A DNA stretch of 64,000 nt from Crocinitomix catalasitica ATCC 23190 (GCF_000621625.1 NZ_JHXV01000011.1:62001-126000); one strand, 5' to 3'; shown: positions 18,681 to 28,627, counted from the first letter of the stretch. The notes: a model not told the origin generated them from the letters alone. Translations and numbers: made by a program.

Positions 18681-21600
18681 TTAACGGATTAATGTTATAC
18701 TTCCAGTTTCAGGTTGACCATCACTACAATCAATGATATAATAATAATTACCTGCTTGTAATTCTCTACCCTCATGTGTGCCATCCCACATATTATCGTA
18801 TCCTTTATTTTCATAAATTAAATGGCCCCAACTATCAATTATTTTTACGGAACAATTACCCAGTAAATAATGTCCTTTTATTTGCCATGTATCATTTTTA
18901 TTGTCACCATTTGGACTGATAAAATTGTTTATTTCAATTTCTAGGCTCACATAGACCAAAATCTCATCGGTTGCTGTACATCCATTTTCCGTAGTTCCAA
19001 TTATGGTATATAAAGTAGTTTGTTCTGGATTTGCGATTGGATTTTGGATATCTGTTTCAGATAACCCTATTGGAGGTGTCCATTGATAAGTTACTGGTAT
19101 CGAGGTTGTAGGATTTAACTCCACTGCAAATCCAGCATTTATTGTTTGGTCCGTTCCAGCATTAATTGTAGGTATTTCGAATCGCTCTATGGTCATAGTA
19201 CAGAGGTCTGAATTGCCATGAACATCTATTGCTTCATACATATTGGTTGTGATACCAAGGGGAAATATATCACCAGATGCTATTCCACTGATTAATTCGA
19301 TACGCGCTACTGCACAATTATCTACTGCGATGAGATCAGGTATAGTTATAATAGAATCACAAGTCGTTATATTTTCTGGACAAACAATAGATGGATTTTC
19401 GGTATCAATAACTTCAATTTCAAAAGAGCAAGTCGCAACATTACCCGAGGCATCAACCAATTCGAATGAATTAATGGTCGTTCCAATAGGATAAAGAGCA
19501 CCAGAAGTTAAACCTGCTATTTGACTAAAGATAGGGTCAGCACAGTTATCGTTGAATAGGGGCGCATCATAAGCAACATTCGCCCCACAAACAGTTGGGT
19601 CATTTTCAATAGAAATAGAAGGAGGACAATCCAATTCAGGAATTTCATTATCAATAACGGTCACATTAAACGAACAAGTAGCGGTTAAACCGATTTCATC
19701 GTTAACCCTATAATTGACAAGAGTTAAGCCAATTGGGAAAACGCTTCCAGTGACAAATCCGTCTGTTATTATAGTTGTTGCCGAACAATTGTCTTCACCA
19801 ATCGGTGTAGCATAAGTGACTGTTCCACCACAAATGCCGGGATCGTTATTTACTGTAATATCAGCAGGGCAAGATATTGTAGGAGGTGTGTCGTCAACAG
19901 GGATTACTTCAAATGAACAGGTAGCGACATTTCCGGCTGTATCCGTTGCTGTTAGCATAATAGTTGTCGTCGAAAAGATGATCGTGCCGGGAGCTGGTGA
20001 TTGTAAAATTGTAGGTGTTAAACAATTGTCAGTTGCTATTGCCAATGATGTATAATCGACTAATGTAAAAGCACAATCCTCGTCAAAACTTACATTTTGA
20101 TTTTCAGGACAGCTAATAATAGGATTGATTTCATCGATTAAAAAAACTGTGAATGTACAATTAGCTTCATTGCTGCTTGCATCTACAGTAGATAGTGTAA
20201 TAATTGTTTCACTTGTTATAATTGTGCCAGCTGTAGGACTTTGAGTTATAAGTAAATCATCACCACAATTGTCTGTTGTTATTGCTAAAGCTGTATAATC
20301 GGGCAATACAAAATCACAATCTTCACTTAAAGATTCCAATTGATTTATAGGGCATGTTATCGTTGGATCTTCAATATCAAATACTGTTATGTCAAAAGAA
20401 CATTCAGCTTCAAGACCAGCCTCATCAGTCACAACAAAAGTATTGGTTGTCGTGCCAATCGGAAAAATACTTCCACTTGCTAATCCTTCACTTAAAATTG
20501 TTGTTGGAGCACAGTTATCAATTCCTACGGGTGTTAAATAGGTTATTGTTGCACCACATACTCCCGAATCGTTATTTGTAGATATATCTTCAGGGCAATT
20601 AATTGTTGGAACCGTAACATCAGTTGGGATGACTTCAAAAGAACAAGAAACTGCATTACTTGCCGTATCTGTTGATGTTAAAATAATCGTTTGTGTACTT
20701 GTAATAATCGTACCTGCTGCTGGAGATTGCGTAATAATCGGTGCTAAACAATTGTCATTTGCTGTAGCTAAATTGGTGTAGTCCAATAGTGTGTAGGAGC
20801 AATCCTCATCAAAACTAACCCGTTGATTTTCCGGACAAATAATAGTAGGAGCAATTTCATCGATGAGGTTCAGGTTAAATGAGCAAGTAGTCATACTGTC
20901 ACTTTCATCCGTTACTTGTAACGATATTAATTGATTTGCGCTAATTAAAGTGCCAGGTGCTGGGGTCTGTATTATCGTGAGAAGGTCAGTACAGTTATCA
21001 CTTACTGTGGCTAAAGAACTATAATCGATTATTTCAAAATCACAACTTGCAGATAAACTGCCAGTTTGATTGGTAGGGCAAATATCAAAAGTAGGCGGAA
21101 TTGTATCTTTTATATTGATAAAACCGGATTGCGTAAAAGCTCTTGAGCAGCCATCAAGGTCACTTACAATTAGTGATATATCATATTCTCCATAATCTGT
21201 GAAAGTATGCGTTGGGTTTGGTAAAGTAGAAGTTGAACCGTCGCCAAAATTCCAGTTCCACGAAATAAGTGGTGCGCTAAATACGGTATGGTCAGTAAAA
21301 TTAACTGTTAGGTCGGGACATGCTGCAGATTCTATATCTGAACTAAAATCAATCTCTGGTCCAATAACTTGTACGAAATTCGATTTGGTATCTGTTTTTG
21401 TGCATCCTAAAGAATTGGTCACAGTGAGTGATACTGTATAAATTCCACTATGCTCGTAAATATGAGTTGGCTCTTGCTCGTCCGAACTGGTTCCATCACC
21501 GAAATCCCAATACCAATCAGTGATTTCGCCGAATCCAGTATTAACAGAGCTTTCTGTATAATTCACAGTAAAGGGTCCACATCCAAAATGTGAGGATCCG

Positions 21601-22166
21601 TCTATAATAGCATCCGGACTACCTATACGTAATATTTGCTCAATTCTATCAACGCAACCATTATTTGTATCTGAAACGGTTAAAACAATGGTAAATTCGC
21701 CTCCAGTTGAATAGGTATGAATAGGGTTTTGCGCCCTTGAGGTTCCGCCATCTCCAAAACTCCAATTCCAAGTATCTGGTAAGGTTGACAAATCTGTAAA
21801 AAATATAGAAGTTGGAATACTACAACCATGTGAAGGAGCAAAATTAAAATCCGCTGCTGGTTGTCGAACTGTATAGGTTCTTGAAAAAAAGTCTGATAAT
21901 CCATCACCATCTTCCACGGTTAAGGTAATGGTGAAAGTACCTGGCGAATCATACAAATGAGTTGGTGTCATTTCTTCAGAATTTGTTCCGTCACCAAAAT
22001 CCCAATTATAAGATGCAATAACACCAGTAGATAAATTGGTGAATTCAACGTCTGTGTTTATACAGCCTGCAGAACGCGTTAGTGAAAATTCGGAATGGGG
22101 TTGTGCAAACGCAAAATTTATTCCAACGAATAATAACAGAAAAGATAGTATATATGTCAATTTCAT
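18681..22166 (-). CDS. PKD/HYR-repeat surface protein with T9SS type B (gliding-motility-type) sorting domain
   Basis: 1161 aa. Signal peptide (LLLFVGINFAFAQ), four PKD domains (each with W[DN]FGDG[TGS], about residues 22-350), about eight HYR domains starting PT[IF]xCP with internal DNC motifs (about 355-980), an Ig/PKD-like unit (YQWTPPIGLSETDIQNPIAN) and a C-terminal type B domain (NNFISPNGDNKNDTWQIKGH ... LQAGNYYYIIDCSDG). Such proteins are secreted by T9SS and shown on the surface as adhesins, like SprB relatives. The gene heads an operon with the PorP/SprF-OmpA gene 10 bp downstream. The ligand is unknown. Confidence 0.92.
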   Translation of the reverse strand: MKLTYILSFLLLFVGINFAFAQPHSEFSLTRSAGCINTDVEFTNLSTGVIASYNWDFGDGTNSEEMTPTHLYDSPGTFTITLTVEDGDGLSDFFSRTYTVRQPAADFNFAPSHGCSIPTSIFFTDLSTLPDTWNWSFGDGGTSRAQNPIHTYSTGGEFTIVLTVSDTNNGCVDRIEQILRIGSPDAIIDGSSHFGCGPFTVNYTESSVNTGFGEITDWYWDFGDGTSSDEQEPTHIYEHSGIYTVSLTVTNSLGCTKTDTKSNFVQVIGPEIDFSSDIESAACPDLTVNFTDHTVFSAPLISWNWNFGDGSTSTLPNPTHTFTDYGEYDISLIVSDLDGCSRAFTQSGFINIKDTIPPTFDICPTNQTGSLSASCDFEIIDYSSLATVSDNCTDLLTIIQTPAPGTLISANQLISLQVTDESDSMTTCSFNLNLIDEIAPTIICPENQRVSFDEDCSYTLLDYTNLATANDNCLAPIITQSPAAGTIITSTQTIILTSTDTASNAVSCSFEVIPTDVTVPTINCPEDISTNNDSGVCGATITYLTPVGIDNCAPTTILSEGLASGSIFPIGTTTNTFVVTDEAGLEAECSFDITVFDIEDPTITCPINQLESLSEDCDFVLPDYTALAITTDNCGDDLLITQSPTAGTIITSETIITLSTVDASSNEANCTFTVFLIDEINPIISCPENQNVSFDEDCAFTLVDYTSLAIATDNCLTPTILQSPAPGTIIFSTTTIMLTATDTAGNVATCSFEVIPVDDTPPTISCPADITVNNDPGICGGTVTYATPIGEDNCSATTIITDGFVTGSVFPIGLTLVNYRVNDEIGLTATCSFNVTVIDNEIPELDCPPSISIENDPTVCGANVAYDAPLFNDNCADPIFSQIAGLTSGALYPIGTTINSFELVDASGNVATCSFEIEVIDTENPSIVCPENITTCDSIITIPDLIAVDNCAVARIELISGIASGDIFPLGITTNMYEAIDVHGNSDLCTMTIERFEIPTINAGTDQTINAGFAVELNPTTSIPVTYQWTPPIGLSETDIQNPIANPEQTTLYTIIGTTENGCTATDEILVYVSLEIEINNFISPNGDNKNDTWQIKGHYLLGNCSVKIIDSWGHLIYENKGYDNMWDGTHEGRELQAGNYYYIIDCSDGQPETGSITLIR

Positions 22167-22188
22167 TTGTGTGGTTTTAATTCCATCA

Positions 22189-22196
22189 CAAATATA
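22189..22196 (-). promoter_or_regulatory. Candidate -7 promoter element of the PKD/HYR operon
   Basis: TATATTTG on the minus strand, 22 bp upstream of the ATG at 22166. It matches TAnnTTTG, but no TTG is found at the usual spacing. Confidence 0.35.
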
Positions 22197-22259
22197 TTTT
22201 GATACTGAATTTATAAGTAGTTGATTTGTTGCAATAAGTGGTTAGTATGTTGCAAATAG

Positions 22260-25106
22260 CTACTTAACCAGTTTTTTCCTGGTTTCGGAAGGAGTTTCTT
22301 GGAATTGCTTTTTATACAATTTGGTAAAATTGGTTGGATCATTATAACCAAATTGATATGCGATTTCTCCAATGGAAAGTGTGCTATTTGTGATTTCTGA
22401 ATAGGCAAGATCAAGCCGTATTTTTGTCATTAGAGCACTTGTAGAAAGTCCCGTTAAAAATTTAATTTTCCGATGCAATTGTGAACGACTTAAAGCGCAT
22501 TGATTGGCTAGTTCTTCCACACTAATCTGATTACTTATATCGGCTATTGTTAGGGATTCAATTTTTTCAATAAGTGGATGTCGCTCAAGTTTGGTTTCTA
22601 TTGAATCAATTGAGTTTGCAAATTTGAGGTGCAACTTTTCTTGCAGATTAATTAAATTGGCTATTCTCAACAATAACTCGTTCGGATTGAATGGCTTCGC
22701 AATATAATCATCAGCTCCTTCCGTTAAGCCGTCTATCATACTGTCAAAAGAAGCTTTTGCAGTGAGTAGAATAACAGGTATATGTTCTGTTGGAAAACTA
22801 TTTTTTACGGATTTCAATAATTGATAACCATCCATTTTAGGCATCATAATATCAGATACAATGACATCTGGAATAATTTCTTCCGCCATACTAATACCTT
22901 CATGACCGTCTTTGGCGATGTATGTTTCATAACCAGCCTCATTCAATAAATGCTGAATAAATTGTTGAATGTCCTCGTTGTCTTCTACAATTAAAATTCT
23001 TTTGGACTTGAAATTTTCCAGGCTGTTAGATATGGAAACTTCGACAAGTTTTGATTGTAATGAATCAGTTGATTGTTCACGAATAAAAAGTGCTTTATGC
23101 CCTCGTGTATTCACAGGAATGCTAATGGTAATACTTGTACCACTATTTATATCACTTTCTAACTTGATAGTACCATTCATTAATTCAACAAGTTCTTTTA
23201 CGAATGCTAGTCCAATTCCAGTTCCTTCACCGCGCCTAGTGCTTGAAGCGTCTGCTTGATAAAATTTATTAAATACTTTTTTTTGATCCTCTTTCGAAAT
23301 ACCTATTCCAGTGTCTACAACCGTTAATTTAAGTTGGTTTTGAATTAATTCGTCACGGATTTCGATCGTACCGCTGTCATTTGAATATTTAATAGCATTG
23401 GATAATAAATTGGTCAGGATTTTCTGCAGTTTATCAGCGTCAACATTGAGCGGGCTCTTCACGGAAGAGTCATAGGTTATACTGATGTTTTTTTTGGTTG
23501 CAAGCTCTTGAAAGAGAGCTGTTATACCTTGAATAAAACGATCAAGTTCAATATTATTTTCATTCAGGTTTAATTTACCTGCTTTTATTTTTGCAAATTC
23601 TAAAACTTGATTGACGAGGTCAAGCATTTGATTACTGTTTTTTAGAATCATTTGCAGGAGCATATTCCCCTTGTCCTTTATTAAAAGTTCTTCTGTTGGG
23701 CCTTTAATAAGTGTTAATGGTGTTCGGAATTCGTGGACCAAGTTGTGCAATAGATTATCCAAGTAAATTTTTTCTTTATTTATTAATTCTGTCGACTTTT
23801 GTTTTTGGCGGTAAGCAATGATTAAAAAGATGGCTGCAGTAAGTAGAATTAGAACCCCAGCAATCCAGAAACTGCGTTGTTTTTTCTCTGTTTGAATTAG
23901 GTTTTGGCTCTCTGAAATGAGTGTTTCTTTTTCTTTATTGTGGCTAACATTTAAAGTATTTGTAATGATATCCTTCTGCACTTCAATATTATTAATACTG
24001 TCCGCTAGCATTTGAAAAAACTCGAAATAAAATAGAGCGCTGTCATATTTATTGGCCCCTTTATAATTCATGTAAAGTACATTTGATATTTGGGATTGAA
24101 TTTCAATATGACCTATTTTCTTCGCTAATGCTAAACCTTCCGAAGCAACATTTATTCCCTTTTCAAATTCGTCCAAATGGTATAAAACACGACTGTAATT
24201 CCCTAAAATTCCTGATAAGCCAAGTTCATTTCCATTTTTTCTTGATAATTCGATTGATTCGATATAAAATTGATTTGCTTTTTTATGTTGACTAAGATTA
24301 GAATAACATGCCCCAAGACCGGCATAAATGGAGTTGAGCAGCCTTAAATTAGGGTTTGCTTCGAAATAGGATCTAGCTTTTTGAAAATAATAAATGGCCG
24401 AATCAGTTTTGTCAAAACTTAAATACGAATCGGCTAAATTGAATTCACAAAAATGAATGTCAAATTCAGTTTTGGCCAATTTTGCAAATTGATACGCTTT
24501 ATTTCTTAAATCGCGAGACTTCTTTAAGTCACCCATTACAAAATAAGCGGTGCCCATATTGGAATGTATATGTGAAAGCTTCTGATAATTTCCTAATTTT
24601 TGATAAATTTCAATAGCTTTTAAATGATAATCAAATGACCTTTTGAAATCACCGCGAAATCCATATACACTGGCCAAACCGCTAAACGCATTTGCAAGTG
24701 CCATTGGATTATTGTGGCGCTCAAAATAATCTTTGCAAGCGCTAAATCCAGTAAATGCATTTTCTAAATCTCCAACATTTGATTGTGCTAGTGATTTGAG
24801 GTAAATGATTTTGAAGATTGTGTCGGATTGCTTTGGAAGGAATCGGATTTCTTGATTCCAATAATATATTTCAGTTTTAAAATCGCCAATAGCATGAAAA
24901 AATTCTGCAGCGCGATGAAAAAACAATTGTTGTTTTTCAGAAGGAAACGAATCAACATTTTTATTTAAACCCTGAATGATTTGAATAGCTGAATCCGTAT
25001 CCGTATCAATTAGTGAATAAGCTTTTTCTATTGCTACATCTATATTTTCTGATGAATAACCAAAAGTGATAAAGCAAATGAAAGAAATCGCAAAAAGAAA
25101 TCGCAT
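22260..25106 (-). CDS. Hybrid two-component regulator: TPR sensor, histidine kinase, receiver, AraC-type HTH
   Basis: 948 aa. A signal peptide (MRFLFAISFICFITFGYS) and TPR repeats (about residues 20-400, e.g. GNYQKLSHIHSNMGTAYFVM) form a periplasmic sensor. One membrane helix (about 413-432, WIAGVLILLTAAIFLIIAY) leads to HisKA with phospho-accepting H458 (VHEFRTPLTLIKG), an HATPase (VVDTGIGISKED, GEGTGIGLAFV), a receiver with D752 (VIVSDIMMPKMDGY) and an AraC HTH (IGEIAYQFGYNDPTNFTKLY). All signalling steps are on one polypeptide. Bacteroides-type hybrids usually sense sugars through a propeller; the TPR version has no known ligand. The downstream-lying T9SS adhesin operon is an obvious but unproven target. 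Confidence 0.92.
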   Translation of the reverse strand: MRFLFAISFICFITFGYSSENIDVAIEKAYSLIDTDTDSAIQIIQGLNKNVDSFPSEKQQLFFHRAAEFFHAIGDFKTEIYYWNQEIRFLPKQSDTIFKIIYLKSLAQSNVGDLENAFTGFSACKDYFERHNNPMALANAFSGLASVYGFRGDFKRSFDYHLKAIEIYQKLGNYQKLSHIHSNMGTAYFVMGDLKKSRDLRNKAYQFAKLAKTEFDIHFCEFNLADSYLSFDKTDSAIYYFQKARSYFEANPNLRLLNSIYAGLGACYSNLSQHKKANQFYIESIELSRKNGNELGLSGILGNYSRVLYHLDEFEKGINVASEGLALAKKIGHIEIQSQISNVLYMNYKGANKYDSALFYFEFFQMLADSINNIEVQKDIITNTLNVSHNKEKETLISESQNLIQTEKKQRSFWIAGVLILLTAAIFLIIAYRQKQKSTELINKEKIYLDNLLHNLVHEFRTPLTLIKGPTEELLIKDKGNMLLQMILKNSNQMLDLVNQVLEFAKIKAGKLNLNENNIELDRFIQGITALFQELATKKNISITYDSSVKSPLNVDADKLQKILTNLLSNAIKYSNDSGTIEIRDELIQNQLKLTVVDTGIGISKEDQKKVFNKFYQADASSTRRGEGTGIGLAFVKELVELMNGTIKLESDINSGTSITISIPVNTRGHKALFIREQSTDSLQSKLVEVSISNSLENFKSKRILIVEDNEDIQQFIQHLLNEAGYETYIAKDGHEGISMAEEIIPDVIVSDIMMPKMDGYQLLKSVKNSFPTEHIPVILLTAKASFDSMIDGLTEGADDYIAKPFNPNELLLRIANLINLQEKLHLKFANSIDSIETKLERHPLIEKIESLTIADISNQISVEELANQCALSRSQLHRKIKFLTGLSTSALMTKIRLDLAYSEITNSTLSIGEIAYQFGYNDPTNFTKLYKKQFQETPSETRKKLVK

Positions 25107-25189
25107 TTTGGGAGCTTAAATTAGAGGAGGTAAAAATAATTAAACAATCCTTTTAGGCAATTTAAAATTATACTTTTTTGCCAGTAATT

Positions 25190-25897
25190 TTATCCATTCA
25201 ATTGCCTTAACGCTATAACTTTATTTTGCACAGTAACAGCAATTTCATTCAGTTCGTTATAGTCTCTTCCGTCCATACTGATTGGCTTACCAATATTTAT
25301 ACGAACAGTTCCCTTTTTAAATTTTGTATTGCTAGTGGTAGGCCAAATTGAGTTGGTACCTTTTATAGAAACTGGTAATATTTCGATACCTGATTCCATA
25401 GCAATATTAAATCCGCCTTTTTTAAAACGTTGCACCTCACCATTAGCACTTACTGTTCCCTCTGGAAAAATCAAAACAGTTTTACCTTCCTTGATTAATT
25501 GCACAGCCTCTGTTAAACTTTTACTTGCTTCAATACTATTACTTCTGTCAATAAAAATCATTCCAGTAGCGCGCATATACCAACCGATGAAAGGTGATTT
25601 ACGCAATTCTTTTTTAGCAATGAAATGTAGGTTTAAAGGAATTACTTTAAATAATGCTGGAATATCTAAATATGAAAGGTGATTGGAGAAAAGGATATAG
25701 TGTTTTCCTTTTTCAATATTTTCTAATCCAGTTACTTTTGTTTTTGAACCGAGAATAAATAAAATACCTGGCGCCCAAATTGTGCGCGCCATTACTAATG
25801 GCAGTTTTTGATTAAATGTGAAAAGCAATACTATGAGTGAGCTCGTGATACACAGGATTGACCATAGTATCATTGCAATTAAACGCAGAATAGACAT
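25190..25897 (-). CDS. plsC: 1-acyl-sn-glycerol-3-phosphate acyltransferase (PlsC family)
   Basis: 235 aa, the family's usual length. It converts lysophosphatidic acid to phosphatidic acid at the inner membrane. An N-terminal hydrophobic helix (ILWSILCITSSLIVLLFTF) is followed by the catalytic NHLSYLDIP (Hx4D), then FIDRSNSIEASK and FPEGTVS (the acceptor-binding box). Its ATG immediately follows the stop codon of the desaturase gene (TAGATG, zero gap), so the two are translationally coupled. Other PlsC copies may exist elsewhere, and the symbol is a family name here. Confidence 0.88.
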   Translation of the reverse strand: MSILRLIAMILWSILCITSSLIVLLFTFNQKLPLVMARTIWAPGILFILGSKTKVTGLENIEKGKHYILFSNHLSYLDIPALFKVIPLNLHFIAKKELRKSPFIGWYMRATGMIFIDRSNSIEASKSLTEAVQLIKEGKTVLIFPEGTVSANGEVQRFKKGGFNIAMESGIEILPVSIKGTNSIWPTTSNTKFKKGTVRINIGKPISMDGRDYNELNEIAVTVQNKVIALRQLNG

Positions 25898-26848
25898 CTA
25901 AGCTTTGTCCTCCTTCGCATATTCTAGTTTTAATTTTTTTGCTTCCTCTTTTGTTCTTGAATCTTTGATATGTCTCGGCACAGGTTTTAGGTCCCAAATC
26001 AATCCTAACCAAGATAAGATTTTCAATCCGTAATATGTAATGTCGATTTCCCACCAATAAAACCCCTGGCGAGCTGTTGATTGATAATAATGGTGGTTAT
26101 TGTGCCAGCCTTCACCCAAAGTGATTAACGCTAGTATTAAATTATTTTTAGATTCATCATTGCTTTCGTATCTCTTTTTACCAAACATGTGCATTAACGA
26201 GTTAATAGAGAATGTTCCATGTAATAAGATAACAGTTGATAAGAAGAAGCCAACGATTAAACTTGATAAACCGTGAGACATGATAGTCATTAAAGTTATC
26301 TCTACACCTGCGGAGCTTGCATTTACATATCCGCCTACAAAAAATACAGCTAACATTAAAACTGTAGGTGGAACTAAGTGATGTTTATTCAACCAAAGTA
26401 ATTCTGGAAATTTAGCAAAATCTTTTATCAAATTAAATTTAGTTTCTTTATAATCGGGCCCTACTATCCAGCCAATATGAGAATACCAAAACCCATAAAT
26501 TTTCTTCGAATGAGGATCTTTCGGTGTGTCACTGTGTCTATGATGAACACGGTGATTAGCAGCCCAATGTAAAACACCTTTTTGCAATGATGTTTCCGCC
26601 GCAAATGCAATTAAAAATTGAAAAAAACGTGAAGTTTTATAAGTGCTATGCGAGAAATATCTATGGTATCCTCCAGTTACAAAAAACATTCTGATAAAGT
26701 ATAAACTTATGCACAATGTCCAATCAAACCATGTTGCACCAGTCCAAAAAGCTAATAATGGCGCTAAGTGTACCAATAAAAACCCAATTTCTTCTTTGAA
26801 AACGGCTTTTCCTCTTTTTTCTTTTTCAAATGGTTTGCTTTCTTCCAC
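25898..26848 (-). CDS. Membrane fatty acid (acyl-CoA) desaturase, delta-9 type
   Basis: 316 aa. The three histidine boxes of the di-iron membrane desaturases are all present: HRYFSH, HRVHHRH and HNNHH, placed between hydrophobic helices (e.g. TMIMSHGLSSLIVGFFLSTV). The enzyme introduces a double bond into acyl chains, using oxygen and an electron donor. Translation starts at GTG 26848, 17 bp from a TATCTTTG promoter element; no better ATG is available upstream. It forms an operon with PlsC, which suggests homeoviscous control of membrane lipids. Confidence 0.9.
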   Translation of the reverse strand: MEESKPFEKEKRGKAVFKEEIGFLLVHLAPLLAFWTGATWFDWTLCISLYFIRMFFVTGGYHRYFSHSTYKTSRFFQFLIAFAAETSLQKGVLHWAANHRVHHRHSDTPKDPHSKKIYGFWYSHIGWIVGPDYKETKFNLIKDFAKFPELLWLNKHHLVPPTVLMLAVFFVGGYVNASSAGVEITLMTIMSHGLSSLIVGFFLSTVILLHGTFSINSLMHMFGKKRYESNDESKNNLILALITLGEGWHNNHHYYQSTARQGFYWWEIDITYYGLKILSWLGLIWDLKPVPRHIKDSRTKEEAKKLKLEYAKEDKA

Positions 26849-26864
26849 AGTAAATCTTTTTGTG

Positions 26865-26872
26865 CAAAGATA
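26865..26872 (-). promoter_or_regulatory. Promoter -7 element of the desaturase-plsC operon
   Basis: TATCTTTG on the minus strand, 17 bp upstream of the GTG start, so the leader would be very short (about 10 nt). It matches TAnnTTTG; the -33 TTG is not evident. Confidence 0.45.
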
Positions 26873-27389
26873 GCTGAATTCGTAGGTAAAAAATATTGTT
26901 TTGTAGATATTAGAAGATTTTTTAATGAATTTTAGTTCATTTAATGGGTCGTTTTACCATTAAAAACATGTGTTGAGCATATATTCAATAAAAAACCCTT
27001 CAACTTAAGAAGGTTTTGATTCTTGCTAAAAATGGCATTGCTTCACAAAAATAAACGCCTCGGAATACTTTTTTATAAGCTGTGTAAATGGTGTTAATCG
27101 TAGTTAAACCAGAGGTCTAAGAGTGTGTCATAAAGTCAATTTAAAATATTGTTTTATTATAAATAGAGTTGCTTTGTTGTAGAGATTTCTGTTAAGATTT
27201 ATTATAATCCTTTATAGAATGATAGGTGAGCGAAAGATTTAGTGTAATTTTGAGGAAATATTAATTCCTAAATTCACCGAATTACTTGCTGTATTTAATA
27301 ACATTATGATGTTCTAAGCTTTTTTAGCACGAATTTTATAAGTAATTATACTTAAAGAATAGGAATTAAACAATAAGTGAATATTGAAG
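26873..27389. other. AT-rich intergenic region
   Basis: About 515 bp without a convincing gene on either strand. A hairpin with a one-base bulge, AAAACCCTTC-AACTTAA-GAAGGTTTT, lies at 26992-27016 and may be a terminator-like element. Nothing else was recognised. Confidence 0.4.
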
Positions 27390-27626
27390 ATGAAATATGA
27401 AACTTGGTTAACATATACTAATATGTCAATGGCTGTTCAATGCATAAAGGGAGAATACCATTGTAGTGAGTTTGGTGCTAATCAAGAACGTAAATTAAAT
27501 CTTAAAATTTGCACGAGTACCCTTGAATTGAAATTTTTTCTATTGTCATTACCAAAACCACCTAAGAAGGATATTTTGGCATTAATCAATAGAATAGAAA
27601 ATAACCTTTCAGGTGAGGTAGTTTAG
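27390..27626 (+). CDS. Small hypothetical protein
   Basis: 78 aa from ATG 27390 (an in-frame TTG lies two codons upstream). The product (MKMKYETWLTY... with IKGEYHCSEFG and ALINRIENNLSGEV) is soluble and unrecognised. Both ends look like normal protein, and a second small gene follows on the same strand after 85 bp. It could be spurious, because the surrounding region is AT-rich and gene-poor. Confidence 0.4.
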   Translation: MKYETWLTYTNMSMAVQCIKGEYHCSEFGANQERKLNLKICTSTLELKFFLLSLPKPPKKDILALINRIENNLSGEVV

Positions 27627-27711
27627 TATTTAATCGTAAATTTATAAGATTGGTATCAAATCAATCTAAGTAGTTATAATTCAAAAGAATCAATCATTTC
27701 AACTTAAAAAA

Positions 27712-28068
27712 ATGAATACAAAAGATATTGCAAGTCTAATAAAGGAAATAGAAGTTTCAAACCCAGATAGACTTCAAGTGAAGGGTGATTCAACAAGAGA
27801 ACCAAGACCAATTGGTTTTTATAATGCAATGAATAAAGTTATTCCAGATGTAGTAGCGATCTATTCGAACAAAAGGGATTTTTATGCCATCGAAAAGAAT
27901 ATCGTAGAAAAAGAGATCCATGTATTTATTTTTAAGTGGATTTTATTCGCCTCTGAAGCAAGAAAGCATGGAGGTAAATTCTATCTTGTTATACCAAAAG
28001 GTAAGTCAGAGTTAGTGGAAGGGTTAATTGCAGAAAAGCAATTAGATATTAATCTTATTGAAATTTAA
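27712..28068 (+). CDS. Hypothetical protein, possibly nuclease-like
   Basis: 118 aa, soluble, starting at an ATG after an A-rich leader. The core (VIPDVVAIYSNKRDFYAIEK followed by WILFASEARKHGGKFYLVIP) has the pattern of a PD-(D/E)xK nuclease fold: a PD on one strand, a Glu on the next hydrophobic strand (YAIEKN), then a helix and another strand. The canonical third residue, Lys two positions after Glu, is Asn here, so the catalytic set is not intact or not as expected. This is a weak structural guess. The partner at 27390 is unknown. Confidence 0.6.
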   Translation: MNTKDIASLIKEIEVSNPDRLQVKGDSTREPRPIGFYNAMNKVIPDVVAIYSNKRDFYAIEKNIVEKEIHVFIFKWILFASEARKHGGKFYLVIPKGKSELVEGLIAEKQLDINLIEI

Positions 28069-28627
28069 AAATTTATTTTTCTAAATTTTACCAACTACTG
28101 CGTTCACGTTCAAGTAACAATTGATCTAAAATTTCTTGAGTTTATGTTCTATTTAATGATTTTTATTTAGAGATTAAATATGTATGTATTGATTCTATAA
28201 ATAGAATGGGATGAGCAAGTATGCATTGCTATTTTATTATTTCTTACTGTGCGTTTTAGCATCTGTGCATTATTTAGTTACAATCGATGAACTCAATTCC
28301 GTTTGATCATTTTAATCAATGATAGTTTCTTGTTTAGCAAGTATAAATGTCGTTTGTATTGCTATAAATCACGCTCTAATTCATAGATAAACGATTATTA
28401 AAGGGCTATGAATAAGGAAGGATTGATTTATTTTCAATCCCTGTAAGTATTTGATAGTTAAATAGTAGTGTTCTGTTTATTATTTATGTAAAAGTGTAGA
28501 TATCCGAATAGTTTTCATATATTTGGTTCTCCTAACTTAGAACTAAAGATGTTTTTTTGATTATTGTAGAACTAAAAGAAGTTTATCAAATCAAAATATA
28601 TTCTGACGTGCTAGAATTAATTAATAA
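28069..28627. other. Long AT-rich intergenic region before the CRTAC1-like gene
   Basis: About 560 bp. A possible 31-residue hydrophobic peptide (28211-28306, MSKYALLFYYFLLCVLASVH start) is seen on the plus strand, but it is too short to call. TATATTTG at 28518-28525 could be a -7 promoter element for the gene at 28628. Nothing else was recognised. Confidence 0.35.

Noticed and set aside
22969-23259. Plus-strand frame of 96 codons
   Set aside because: Shadow of the HATPase and receiver region of the hybrid histidine kinase.
25329-25682. Plus-strand frame of 117 codons
   Set aside because: Antisense of PlsC; the sense strand shows complete catalytic motifs.
25812-26057. Minus-strand frame of 81 codons overlapping the plsC start and desaturase end
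   Set aside because: A different frame across the two genes, which are adjacent without a gap; no protein features.
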